This document shows, piece after piece, positions 8,312 to 15,714 of a stretch of DNA of 38,897 nucleotides. Under the pieces are notes generated by a model that did not search any database, was not told the DNA's origin, and was given only the letters and a program-made list of their open reading frames with translations. Location of the stretch: NCBI GenBank assembly GCA_030525795.1, contig JAUNEB010000011.1, positions 1 through 38,897 of the forward strand, read 5' to 3'. The position numbers and the translations under genes were made by a program. Origin of the DNA: Aerococcaceae bacterium. GTDB taxonomy: Bacteria > Bacillota > Bacilli > Lactobacillales > Aerococcaceae. The first letter of the stretch is position 1, and every line of letters begins with the position of its first letter.

Positions 8312-9163
8312 TTATGCTTTATCTAATTTAGATTGCAAGCGTTCAATATACACTTTCAATTGCACATTATTCTTTAAATCCGCCACGAGAGAGGCTTTAG
8401 CTAAATATTTTTTAGCTTCGTCATATTTTTTGTCGGCTTCATACGCATCTGCGATTAAAAATAGCAAATCATCAACTAAATATAAGCTGGATTTTTCAAC
8501 GGCTAATTGTAATGCGAGTTGTGCATTAAAAACAGAATCAACATAGTCGGCAAGATAAAACTTCACCAATGAAGCAGTATAATGAAGTTTTTGTCTTACG
8601 TGAAATTTAACGGGAATACGTTTAACAAGCTCAATACCTTTATCTACATATTCCGCAGCCTTCTTGTAATTGTTAATGCGAGTATAATTACCTGCAATTC
8701 CATTATAGAGATTAACTTTTAAATCCATATCCGCTTCCGTTTGCTTTTCTAATTTAGTCACTAGATTAGTCATTTTATTAATTGCTTCCTCTATTTTGCC
8801 ATAATTTTCTGCTAAAATGACGCCTTCTAACCACTCGCGATGAAAACTTTCTAATACATACACATTTTGTGAGTCAGTTGTATTCAAGTATGTTTCAAGC
8901 ATATCATACTGTCTAAATTCAAGCATATTATTGATATAATCCGTCAGTTTTTCTTGGTAATTTTCAGGTGCTTCCCCAATTAATTCAGATACAGATACAC
9001 CCAATCGCTTCGCAATTAAAATTAATAAATCAATGTCAGGACGCAGTTGTTTCTTTTCGATTTTTGAAATCATTCCTTGACTACAAATTCCTTCGGCCAA
9101 TTCAGCTTGTCTAATCTCCTTTTGGCGACGAATACGTTTAATATTATCAGCATAATGCCCCAT
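8312..9163 (-). CDS. PlcR-like (RRNPP-type) HTH-TPR regulator, probable peptide-pheromone receptor
   Basis: 283 residues. Residues 7-61 are an XRE-type HTH (IKRIRRQKEIRQAELAEGI, then SQGMISKIEKKQLRPDIDLL). Residues of about 70-280 are all-helical and read as TPR-like repeats, for example KVNLYNGIAGNYTRINNYKKA, AAEYVDKGIELV and FLIADAYEADKKYDEAKKYL. Length and layout match the RRNPP family (PlcR, NprR, PrgX, Rgg), whose TPR domain binds a short secreted peptide; the HTH ending resembles PlcR most. RBS GAGGAGG; own promoter at 9205-9233. It is divergent from the 39-codon peptide gene at 9310. The peptide-receptor role is inferred from architecture plus that neighbour. Confidence 0.85.
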   Translation of the reverse strand: MGHYADNIKRIRRQKEIRQAELAEGICSQGMISKIEKKQLRPDIDLLILIAKRLGVSVSELIGEAPENYQEKLTDYINNMLEFRQYDMLETYLNTTDSQNVYVLESFHREWLEGVILAENYGKIEEAINKMTNLVTKLEKQTEADMDLKVNLYNGIAGNYTRINNYKKAAEYVDKGIELVKRIPVKFHVRQKLHYTASLVKFYLADYVDSVFNAQLALQLAVEKSSLYLVDDLLFLIADAYEADKKYDEAKKYLAKASLVADLKNNVQLKVYIERLQSKLDKA

Positions 9164-9186
9164 TTTTATTCCTCCTCAAATATTTT

Positions 9187-9234
9187 TATGTATTCAATGG
9201 TTAGATTATATATTTTTTTATGCTCATTGGCAAG
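9187..9234. repeat. Imperfect direct repeat in the regulator/peptide intergenic region
   Basis: TATGTATTCAATGGTTAG (9187-9204) and TATGCTCATTGGCAAG (9219-9234) share TATG, then TCAxTGG, then AG. One copy covers the -35 of the regulator promoter and the other lies just beyond its -10. This could be the regulator's own binding site. The match is imperfect and AT-rich. Confidence 0.4.
9205..9233 (-). promoter_or_regulatory. Sigma-A promoter of the PlcR-like regulator
   Basis: Minus strand: -35 TTGCCA (plus 9228-9233), exactly 17 bp, -10 TATAAT (plus 9205-9210). It is placed about 40 bp ahead of the regulator ATG. Confidence 0.75.
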
Positions 9235-9250
9235 TTTTTTGATTTTTTTC

Positions 9251-9279
9251 TTGAAATTTTATAATCGTTATTGTATAAT
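9251..9279 (+). promoter_or_regulatory. Sigma-A promoter of the signal-peptide gene
   Basis: -35 TTGAAA (9251-9256), exactly 17 bp, -10 TATAAT (9274-9279). Near consensus, it drives the short TTG-started frame at 9310, about 24 bp after the predicted transcription start. Divergent from the regulator promoter, with 17 bp between the two -35 boxes. Confidence 0.8.
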
Positions 9280-9309
9280 TTATTCATAAAATAAGAAAGG
9301 TGGATTTTT

Positions 9310-9429
9310 TTGTTAAAACGATCTATTAAATTTGCAATAGTTTTATCAATAAGTGCTGTATTTGTAGGTAGCATCCAAAAATCTGGAGGCCCTGTTACAC
9401 CACCAATTGTCAACAAAGCAAATCTTTAA
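9310..9429 (+). CDS. Small exported peptide, candidate pheromone precursor of the PlcR-like regulator
   Basis: 39 codons beginning with TTG. RBS AAAGGTGG (9296-9303) is at good spacing. The product starts MLKRSIK (basic), continues FAIVLSISAVFVG (hydrophobic core) and ends SIQKSGGPVTPPIVNKANL (polar, Gly/Pro-rich), the shape of an exported pro-peptide such as PapR or the PrgX pheromone precursors. It has its own consensus promoter and terminator and is divergent from a PlcR-like receptor gene. I do not recognise the peptide itself. The active form is unknown; in related systems it is a short C-terminal or internal fragment imported by an Opp permease. That it is translated and is the ligand of the neighbouring regulator is inference from context. 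Confidence 0.75.
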   Translation: MLKRSIKFAIVLSISAVFVGSIQKSGGPVTPPIVNKANL

Positions 9430-9437
9430 TTTTATTT

Positions 9438-9470
9438 CCCCATCTCAAACTTGAGATGGGGATCTCTTAT
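9438..9470 (+). terminator. Terminator of the peptide gene
   Basis: CCCCATCTCA (9438-9447) pairs with TGAGATGGGG (9452-9461), followed by a T-rich but interrupted tail. It makes the peptide gene a single-gene transcript of about 175 nt. Confidence 0.75.
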
Positions 9471-9479
9471 ATTTTCCTC

Positions 9480-9507
9480 TTGCTTTTTTGTGCAAGATAA
9501 GTATAAT
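9480..9507 (+). promoter_or_regulatory. Promoter of the tRNA gene
   Basis: -35-like TTGCTT (9480-9485), 16 bp, -10 TATAAT (9502-9507); transcription would begin only a few bases before the tRNA at 9518. Confidence 0.6.
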
Positions 9508-9517
9508 ATAGAGGTAA

Positions 9518-9590
9518 GGTTCATTAGCTCAGTTGGGAGAGCACTAGCTCGACAAGCTAGGGGTCGCTGGTTCGAGCCCGGCATGGACCA
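9518..9590 (+). tRNA. tRNA-Val (GAC anticodon), unusual C33
   Basis: A full cloverleaf: acceptor GGTTCAT with ATGGACC (one T-G pair), D stem GCTC/GAGC, anticodon stem CTAGC/GCTAG, loop TCGACAA, T arm GCTGG-TTCGAGC-CCGGC, discriminator A. The middle of the seven-base loop reads GAC, for valine. Position 33, almost always U, is C here. The 3' CCA is not encoded. It stands alone between its own promoter and a terminator. Gene type is clear; isoacceptor is fairly sure; whether it is fully functional is open. Confidence 0.85.
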
Positions 9591-9597
9591 TTTGATT

Positions 9598-9627
9598 CCA
9601 GTCATTTGATGGCTGGATTTTTATTTT
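9598..9627 (+). terminator. Terminator of the tRNA gene
   Basis: CCAGTCA pairs with TGGCTGG (ending 9616), followed by a T-rich tract, eight bases after the tRNA end. Confidence 0.8.
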
Positions 9628-9630
9628 GCC

Positions 9631-9665
9631 AAAAAAAAACAGTAGCGGATGGCTACTGTTTTTTG
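9631..9665 (-). terminator. Terminator of the sugar ABC transporter operon
   Basis: ACAGTAGC (9639-9646) pairs with GCTACTGT (9652-9659). On the minus strand the stem is followed by nine T. It stands seven bases past the permease stop codon. Confidence 0.85.
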
Positions 9666-9671
9666 GCTATA

Positions 9672-10544
9672 TTATTTAATTGCCCCATCAACCATTCCTT
9701 TGAGGATTTGTTTTTGGGCTAATAAGAATACGATAATAATTGGAATCATGACGAGCAATGCTGATGTCAAAATCATATCCCATTGCTTCGTGAAAGCTCC
9801 CGCAAAGTTAGAAACTGCGATTGGAAGTGTTTGAATGTCATTTCCTTTACCCAATAGCAATAATGGTAACAAGAAGTCATTCCAAATCCAAATGCCGTTC
9901 AAAATAATAATCGTAATGTAAATTGGTTTCAAAATAGGTAATACCACATAGAAGAACGTTTGCAACTTGTTACAGCCGTCAATTTCAGCCGCTTCTTCAA
10001 TTTCTAAAGGCACACCTTTAATAAAGCCGTGGAACATGAAAATGGATAATCCCATGCCAAAGCCTGTGTACGCCAAAATAATACCTGGATAAGAGCGCAA
10101 CAAACTGAACCCAAAAAGCGGCATCGTAATCGCATCGCTCAATGTTCTAAACCAAGAAATTAGCGGATACATGACCACTTGGAACGGAATGACCATTGAT
10201 GCTACGAACACTAAGAAAATAACAGTTGACCATTTTGAACGGTAACGTACTAAGCCCCAAGCCGCAAGCGAAGACACAATGGTAATGACCAATAGCGACA
10301 CGACCGTAATGATAATTGACGCCAAAAAGCTTTCGCCGTAATTGATGGCTGGATTATTCCAAATTGATACGATATTTTCCCAAAGATTGCCCCAATTTTC
10401 TGGTAAAGAAAATGGATTCAACAAAATTTGTTGTGAAGACTTCGCTGAGTTAATGACGAGCAAAATGAGCGGGCTAATGAACAATACGAACACTAATGCT
10501 GCAAAAATTTCTAACACCCATTTACTAATTCGTTTGTTTGTCAT
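9672..10544 (-). CDS. Carbohydrate ABC transporter permease (MalG-type)
   Basis: 290 residues with six hydrophobic segments, typical of the MalG/LacG branch. The cytoplasmic loop that docks on the ATPase has the EAA motif EEAAEIDGCNKLQTFFYVVLPILKP. The N-terminal start MTNKRISKWVLEIFAALVFVLF is usual for the group. It overlaps the stop of the MalF-type gene by one base (TAATG), so both permeases are translated together. It forms the translocation pore with the upstream permease. The transported sugar cannot be told from the sequence; no glycosidase or ATPase gene is next to it, so a shared MsmK-like ATPase elsewhere is likely. Confidence 0.93.
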   Translation of the reverse strand: MTNKRISKWVLEIFAALVFVLFISPLILLVINSAKSSQQILLNPFSLPENWGNLWENIVSIWNNPAINYGESFLASIIITVVSLLVITIVSSLAAWGLVRYRSKWSTVIFLVFVASMVIPFQVVMYPLISWFRTLSDAITMPLFGFSLLRSYPGIILAYTGFGMGLSIFMFHGFIKGVPLEIEEAAEIDGCNKLQTFFYVVLPILKPIYITIIILNGIWIWNDFLLPLLLLGKGNDIQTLPIAVSNFAGAFTKQWDMILTSALLVMIPIIIVFLLAQKQILKGMVDGAIK

Positions 10545-11464
10545 TATAGTTCAACCTCCCGTTTTTTCGTAATGGTTGTTTGCGTAATACTAATGAATAC
10601 TAATATCACGAACAAAATAACCGCACGTGCTTGTCCGCGTGCCAATTGGTTTTCGACGGATGCCGTATTATAAATATTCATTGTTAAAAATTCTGTACTC
10701 TTAATGGCTTGATCTGCCCATAACATAGACGGGCCGCCGCCTGTTAAGGAGAAGTTCACGTCGAAAATTTTGAATGAATTGTTGATGGTTAAGAATAATG
10801 ACACTGTGAAGGCTGGCATAATCATTGGAATGATAATCGCACGCATTTTGTCCCACCAGTTAGCGCCGTCCAATGATGCCGCTTCTAATAGAGATTCGGG
10901 CACATTTTGTAAGCCAGCAAAGTAAATCATCATAATATACCCTGCGTATTGCCAAGTGTTCGTCATGACTAAAGCCGAAATCGCCAAGTTAGGTTGCCCT
11001 AAGAAAAGATTCGTTTGTAAAAATTCGCTACCGATTACTTTTCCTAATTGCGGAAAAACACTGTTAAAGACGAATTGCCAAATATAACCTAAGACTAACC
11101 CACCGATTAAGTTCGGTACAAAAAAGCCTGCTCGATACATATCGCGTAATTTGATTTGGCTTGAAACTAACAGCGCCAGGCCGAACGACACAATATTGAC
11201 TATCACGACGTTAATCAGCGCAAAAATAAACGTTACTAAAATCGAATATTGGAAACGTGTATCCATTAAGCTATCGATATAGTTTTTGAAACCAATGAAG
11301 TTTGCTTGTGGCTTAATAATGCCACCCCAATCAGTGAACGAATAATAAACGCCCAAGAAAAACGGCACAACAATGACGAGCGAAAATACAATCAATGCAG
11401 GTGCAACAAGCCACACAAAATGGCGACGTTCACGTTTACGTCTATCAAATTTTTTAGTTGCCAT
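10544..11464 (-). CDS. Carbohydrate ABC transporter permease (MalF-type)
   Basis: 306 residues, six membrane segments. The N-terminal RRKRERRHFVWLVAPALIVF and the EAA loop PESLLEAASLDGANWWDKMRAIIIP mark the short MalF/LacF branch found in Firmicutes. A GGGPSMLWAD segment in a late periplasmic-side loop is typical. RBS AGAAAGGAAATG-like sequence precedes the ATG. It is separated from the binding-protein gene by a 75-bp spacer with a stable hairpin, which may reduce permease expression relative to the binding protein. Confidence 0.93.
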   Translation of the reverse strand: MATKKFDRRKRERRHFVWLVAPALIVFSLVIVVPFFLGVYYSFTDWGGIIKPQANFIGFKNYIDSLMDTRFQYSILVTFIFALINVVIVNIVSFGLALLVSSQIKLRDMYRAGFFVPNLIGGLVLGYIWQFVFNSVFPQLGKVIGSEFLQTNLFLGQPNLAISALVMTNTWQYAGYIMMIYFAGLQNVPESLLEAASLDGANWWDKMRAIIIPMIMPAFTVSLFLTINNSFKIFDVNFSLTGGGPSMLWADQAIKSTEFLTMNIYNTASVENQLARGQARAVILFVILVFISITQTTITKKREVEL

Positions 11465-11493
11465 AACTCATTTCCTTTCTGTAATAAAGCACC

Positions 11494-11522
11494 AAAAGGT
11501 GCTGATTTGACTAGCACCTTTT
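11494..11522 (-). terminator. Intercistronic hairpin between binding protein and permeases
   Basis: AAAAGGTGCT (11494-11503) and AGCACCTTTT (11513-11522) form a perfect 10-bp stem. Only four T follow on the minus strand, so it is likely a partial terminator or a 3' stabiliser. Confidence 0.65.
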
Positions 11523-11539
11523 GACACTTACTCCATAAA

Positions 11540-12829
11540 TTATTGTTGTAATAAGCTTGGAACTTTCGCGATTTCTTTTGTTAACAAGTCGATAAATTGT
11601 GCTTTATCGATGCTACCTTGTGCGAATTGTCCGTAAATTGGTCCCAAGTTGTTCATTCCGTAACCATCTGGCATGAAGTATGGGTTGTCGAATGAGTAAA
11701 CTGGTTTGCCGTCTGCTACCCATTGTGAGATGAATGCTGCTAATGGTGCAGTTGGTTTTGCTTCTGTTGTAGTGAAAGCAGAAATCATGTTTGCTTTTTC
11801 AACCATGTATGCTTGACCTTCTTTTGTTGCAACCATGTCATCAAAGAATTTAGTAATGGTTTCTGTTGCGGCAGTGTCCTTGTTAACAACGTAGTAAGAT
11901 GGTGCGCCTACGAACAAGCCTTCTGAGTTGCCTGTTGTTCCTAATGCTTGGTGAGGCACAAAGCCCATTTCAAAATTAGCTTGCAATTCTTTTAGGTTAG
12001 GGTCTTTCCAAGAACCTTGGTGTAAGAATGCTGCTTGGCCACTTGCGAACGCGATGTCCATGTCTTCTTGAGTTCCGACCGTTAACATGTTCTTTTCAGT
12101 GTGGTTGAATAATAATTCTACCCAGTCTGCATACGCTGCGATACGTTCTGCGTCTACTTCACCTTTTAAGAATTTTTCAGTAACAGTGCGGTCGCCATTT
12201 GGTAAGCCTACGCCTAAGTATCCGTTGAAGTTGTGGATACCCATAATCCAAGTTTCGCCTTCTTTTGTTGCGGTTGCGACAACTGTTTTCAAGCCTAATT
12301 CATCTTTTTTAGCTTCTAATGTTTCCATTGCTGTTTTCAAAGCATCAAATGATGTTAAAGTTGTTGGGTCGATGCCTGCTTTTTCCAAAATTTCTTTGTT
12401 GTAAGCTAAGCCATAACCTTCAACAGCTACTGGGAAACCGAAAACTTCTTCACCTTGCTTGAATTCGAATTCTGTTTGGTCTACCCATGCGCCTGAAATT
12501 GGTTGTAACATATCTTTCCATAGGTCATAACCTTGTTGGCCTTCGATAACGAATACGTCTGGACCATCGCCAGCTGTGAAGTCTGCTTTTAATTGGTCGC
12601 CCAATGTACATGAACCAGAACATACTTTGATGTTAACTTTAACGCCGTTTGCTTCGCCCCATTGTGCTGCGTATTCTGTCAACGCTTGTTGGGTTTCACT
12701 CTTGTTTGAGTAAAGAGTAAATTCCTTAGGATCGTTTGATGCCGCATTTACAATGGTTTGGCCTGCCAAACTTGCAAATGTTGTAGCTGCTAAGCTCACT
12801 AAGGCAAATTTTTTGAGTGCTTTTTTCAT
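11540..12829 (-). CDS. Extracellular sugar-binding protein of ABC transporter (family 1), no lipobox
   Basis: 429 residues. The N-terminus has a type I signal peptide (MKKALKKFALVSLAATTFAS, cleavage likely after VNA). Most Gram-positive binding proteins are lipoproteins with an LxxC motif, but no cysteine is present near the cleavage site. The mature part has the SBP family 1 pattern: KEFTLYSNKSETQQALTEYAAQW, then ADFTAGDGPDVFVIEG, and AFLHQGSWKDPNL. Two close cysteines (about residues 69 and 73 of the precursor, C-x3-C) may form a disulfide. RBS GGAGG; promoter and probable repressor site at 12863-12891. The ligand is unknown. Confidence 0.9.
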   Translation of the reverse strand: MKKALKKFALVSLAATTFASLAGQTIVNAASNDPKEFTLYSNKSETQQALTEYAAQWGEANGVKVNIKVCSGSCTLGDQLKADFTAGDGPDVFVIEGQQGYDLWKDMLQPISGAWVDQTEFEFKQGEEVFGFPVAVEGYGLAYNKEILEKAGIDPTTLTSFDALKTAMETLEAKKDELGLKTVVATATKEGETWIMGIHNFNGYLGVGLPNGDRTVTEKFLKGEVDAERIAAYADWVELLFNHTEKNMLTVGTQEDMDIAFASGQAAFLHQGSWKDPNLKELQANFEMGFVPHQALGTTGNSEGLFVGAPSYYVVNKDTAATETITKFFDDMVATKEGQAYMVEKANMISAFTTTEAKPTAPLAAFISQWVADGKPVYSFDNPYFMPDGYGMNNLGPIYGQFAQGSIDKAQFIDLLTKEIAKVPSLLQQ

Positions 12830-12862
12830 GTGAATTCCTCCATGTATTTTGATTATGGATTT

Positions 12863-12891
12863 ATCATAGCAAATTTTTGTAAACGTTTCAA
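12863..12891 (-). promoter_or_regulatory. Promoter of the sugar ABC operon with overlapping LacI-type operator/cre
   Basis: Minus strand: -35 TTGAAA (plus 12886-12891), 17 bp, -10 TATGAT (plus 12863-12868). The plus-strand sequence TGTAAACGTTTCAA (12878-12891) matches the LacI/CcpA pattern at 13 of 14 positions and covers the -35, a position suited to repression. It could be the site of the adjacent LacI protein, of CcpA, or both. A further palindrome TACCGGTA lies at about 12905-12912. Confidence 0.75.
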
Positions 12892-12921
12892 GTGGTTTAG
12901 TGTGTTACCGGTACCAAATTA

Positions 12922-13863
12922 TTATTTCGTACTTTCTCTCACGACTAATTCCGCGTCAAAATAGCTTTTCGTCTGCGTTAGCGGCTTGTGATTGATGAGG
13001 TGCATGAGTTGTTCAGCGCATTGTTCTCCCATGCCGACAATGTCTTGTTTCATTGTCGTTAGGGGCAAACTCGCCATTCGGTCAAGAAACACGCCGTCAA
13101 AACCGATAATGCCGTAATCGTGCGGTATTTTTTTGCCGAGCGTTAATAAAGCGCGTTCGATTCCGACGCCGATGCGGTCAGACGCGCAAATAAAGCATGT
13201 ATTGTCGTGCAACGTCAATTGTTCCAAAAATTGTGCGGTAAACGAGGAGCTGTTACGCACATGATAAATGTGCACGTCTTTATTATGTGCGAGCATTGTT
13301 TCTAAGTAGCCTTTTTCTCGGGATTGCTCAAAAGGTTCGTCAATATCAATTCCTACGAAAACAATGTGCTCGTAGCCGCGCTGGATGGCATATTGCGTTG
13401 CTTGTGCGGTTGCTTGATAATTGTTTGAATCTACGAAAGGAACACCGTGCGTATTTTCACCAAAAATGACGACGGGCTGCTTGAGCGATTGAATCCATTC
13501 GTAATCCGATTGGCGTGTTCCTGCAATAATGTAGCCGTCGCTGCCACCTGAATCAATCGTATTCTCGGTGACGAGTTGCAAGGCGTACTGGTATTTGTCC
13601 AACGCACGCGCAATGCCTGTCATCAAGTGCATATAATGCGGTTCGGCCACATCCAACTCTTCCAAAATGAGTAACTTGACGACGAGCGTTTTATTTTTGG
13701 CAAGTGCTTTGGCTGCGACGTTCGGTTTGTAATCCAATTCGGCCATGGCTTTGTAGACCAATTCTTTCAACTCGTCAGTGACCAATTCAGGATGATTGAT
13801 GACGCGTGAAACGGTCATTTTGGATACGTTGGCTTTGAACGCGACGTCTTTGAGTGTTGTCAT
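12922..13863 (-). CDS. LacI-family transcriptional regulator
   Basis: 313 residues. The N-terminal HTH is MTTLKDVAFKANVSKMTVSR with hinge helix YKPNVAAKALAKNK. The rest is a periplasmic-binding-protein-like effector domain ending with GIIGFDGVFLDRMASLPLTTMKQD. RBS AAAGGAG. It lies 15 bp after the HAD phosphatase gene and directly upstream of the sugar ABC genes, and a LacI-type operator overlaps their promoter, so it probably controls them. The effector domain is slightly short (typical total 330-340) at the region around the first ligand loop. Confidence 0.92.
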   Translation of the reverse strand: MTTLKDVAFKANVSKMTVSRVINHPELVTDELKELVYKAMAELDYKPNVAAKALAKNKTLVVKLLILEELDVAEPHYMHLMTGIARALDKYQYALQLVTENTIDSGGSDGYIIAGTRQSDYEWIQSLKQPVVIFGENTHGVPFVDSNNYQATAQATQYAIQRGYEHIVFVGIDIDEPFEQSREKGYLETMLAHNKDVHIYHVRNSSSFTAQFLEQLTLHDNTCFICASDRIGVGIERALLTLGKKIPHDYGIIGFDGVFLDRMASLPLTTMKQDIVGMGEQCAEQLMHLINHKPLTQTKSYFDAELVVRESTK

Positions 13864-13878
13864 AAATGACTCCTTTCT

Positions 13879-14640
13879 TTACGATTGAGCTAGTTGGCGA
13901 ATGGTCATTGCAATATCGCTTTCGAGCGTTTGAGTGGCCTTTAATTGTTGGTTGGCGTATGGCGTTAGTGGCTCATAGTCGCCAATTTGTATGGCATATT
14001 GGGCATTGCGAAACATTTCCAAATCATTTTTGTCGTTGCCGAAACAAATATACGGTTGTTGTAATACGTGTTGCAAGGCGCTCGCTTTATGAACATCTTT
14101 TGCATTGACGTAAAAACAGTGTTCCCCTTCGTGATACATCATCGAAAGGGTAGCATCTTCTTGAACAAAAGTAGAGAGTGCCTGCAAATGTTCGGTATGT
14201 TCTCCTAAATAAATAACTAATTTAATCGGGTTTTCAAGGTCACGAACAGCGACTTTTTTGGCGAGTTTTAGTGGATCGACGTGCGGATAAAATGGCATTT
14301 TTTCTTCTTGGAAACTCGCGTAATCAAACACGTTATCTACGAAAAAAGGAATGCCTTTTTGTTGGCAATAAGCGGTGAGCTGTTGATAGCCGTGTCCTGC
14401 AATGTTCGTTTGATAAATGACGCGCGCTTGATGATAGACGACGCCACCATTGAGTCCGATGACATATTGATTCGCAAAATCTTCACCAATAACCGGCAGA
14501 CAATCGCGATACGACCGCGCCGACGCAAAAAGAACGGTGTGTCCATTTTGAATGAGTGCGTGCAGCGCTTCGCGAATGATTGGAGCAATGGTTTGTCCGT
14601 CAAAGCAGAGCGTTCCGTCTAAATCAAAGACTACGTTCAT
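13879..14640 (-). CDS. HAD-superfamily phosphatase (Cof/YkrA-like)
   Basis: 253 residues. Motif I is MNVVFDLDGTLCFDG (D6/D8), motif II FASARSY, and motifs III/IV are near CFGNDKNDLEMFRNAQYAIQIG; the cap between about residues 80 and 180 is of the C2 type. Such enzymes act on sugar phosphates or similar phosphoesters. The ATG overlaps the stop of the M42 peptidase gene by four bases (ATGA) with AAAGGAG upstream, and the LacI gene follows 15 bp on. The operon placement suggests a role in disposal of phosphorylated sugars, but this is inference. Confidence 0.88.
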   Translation of the reverse strand: MNVVFDLDGTLCFDGQTIAPIIREALHALIQNGHTVLFASARSYRDCLPVIGEDFANQYVIGLNGGVVYHQARVIYQTNIAGHGYQQLTAYCQQKGIPFFVDNVFDYASFQEEKMPFYPHVDPLKLAKKVAVRDLENPIKLVIYLGEHTEHLQALSTFVQEDATLSMMYHEGEHCFYVNAKDVHKASALQHVLQQPYICFGNDKNDLEMFRNAQYAIQIGDYEPLTPYANQQLKATQTLESDIAMTIRQLAQS

Positions 14641-15686
14641 GCAGAAACTCCTTTTGGCATGGGGCTTAATAAATAAGCTTCCACAAGACGTTCGGTGGCT
14701 TCAACCGATTCCATGTGCGTGCGTTCGTAAGAATGGCTTGATTCGATTCCTGCGCCGATCAGGCCGTGGCGCACTTCTGCACCAGCGCTCAATGCGGCTG
14801 AGGCGTCTGAGCCGTAATATGGATAAATGTCGATTTGGTAAGGGATGTTGTTTTCGTTGGCGAGCGCAACTAAATGCTGACGCAAGCCGTAATGGTAAGG
14901 TCCTGAACTATCTTTTGCGCAAATAGACACGCTATATTCATCCGTTTGTTGCCCGTCTCCCATCGCGCCCATGTCCACTGCCAAAAATTCCACAACTTCT
15001 TGAGGAATGCTTGAATTGGCACCGTGTCCTACTTCTTCAAACGGACTGAAATAAAAGTGCGTCGTATGCGATAATGCGGTCCCATTTTGGGCGTATTGGC
15101 GTAATTGATTCAACAAAATTGCCGCACTCACTTTGTCGTCTAAGTGGCGACTTTTAATAAAGCCGCTGTCTGTTACGATAGTGCGGGTGTCAAACGAAAT
15201 AAAGTCGCCAACTTCGATTCCTAATGCGCGCGTTTCTTCAGCAGTCGTTACTTTTTCGTCGAGACGCACTTCCATGTTTGCTTGATTGCGTTCGGCTGTT
15301 CTTGCGTCCGAATAGACGTGGACGCTCGCTTGGTGCATCAAAATTGTGCCTGAAATTTGACGATTATTTTTGGCAACATGAATGATACAATTTTCGCCTT
15401 CGATTGACGCATAAGCAAAGCCACCAATCAAAACGAGTTTCAAACGTCCATCAGGCTGAATGCTTTTGACCATGGCTCCTAACGTGTCTACGTGTGCGGT
15501 AATCATACGCTGCTCGGTCTTATTTTGGCCTTCGACGGTCACGATAACGCCGCCTTTTGCTGTGCGCGTGACAGCGTACCCGAATTGAGTCAGTTCTTGC
15601 GTGATATAGTCCATCACCAAATGCGTGTAGCCCGTCGGTGACGGAATTGCGGTTAATGCTTGAATATAATCGATTGTTTGTTTCAT
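14637..15686 (-). CDS. M42-family metallopeptidase (glutamyl aminopeptidase-like)
   Basis: 349 residues, full length. Metal ligands and catalytic residues are in place: H65 in ITAHVDTLGAM, the bridging Asp in SRHLDDKVSAA (about 180), the catalytic Glu pair in SPFEEVGHGAN, an Asp in AVDMGAMG, and His in ESSHSYERTHMES. The family forms large tetrahedral complexes that trim peptides from the N-terminus; some members are sold under the names PepA or endoglucanase M by older annotation. RBS AAAGGAGTGG; extended -10 TGT-TATAAT (plus 15707-15712). It begins the operon peptidase - HAD - LacI. Confidence 0.93.
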   Translation of the reverse strand: MKQTIDYIQALTAIPSPTGYTHLVMDYITQELTQFGYAVTRTAKGGVIVTVEGQNKTEQRMITAHVDTLGAMVKSIQPDGRLKLVLIGGFAYASIEGENCIIHVAKNNRQISGTILMHQASVHVYSDARTAERNQANMEVRLDEKVTTAEETRALGIEVGDFISFDTRTIVTDSGFIKSRHLDDKVSAAILLNQLRQYAQNGTALSHTTHFYFSPFEEVGHGANSSIPQEVVEFLAVDMGAMGDGQQTDEYSVSICAKDSSGPYHYGLRQHLVALANENNIPYQIDIYPYYGSDASAALSAGAEVRHGLIGAGIESSHSYERTHMESVEATERLVEAYLLSPMPKGVSA

Positions 15687-15714
15687 AATTCCACTCCTTT
15701 TAGCCTATTATAAC

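Noticed and set aside
8312-9163. Rgg-type assignment for the HTH-TPR regulator
   Set aside because: The HTH lacks the usual Rgg start and SxSQISRFE pattern; it is closer to PlcR, so it is called PlcR-like only.
9310-9590. Integrated mobile element at the tRNA
   Set aside because: No integrase, no repeated tRNA end and no phage or plasmid genes on either side.
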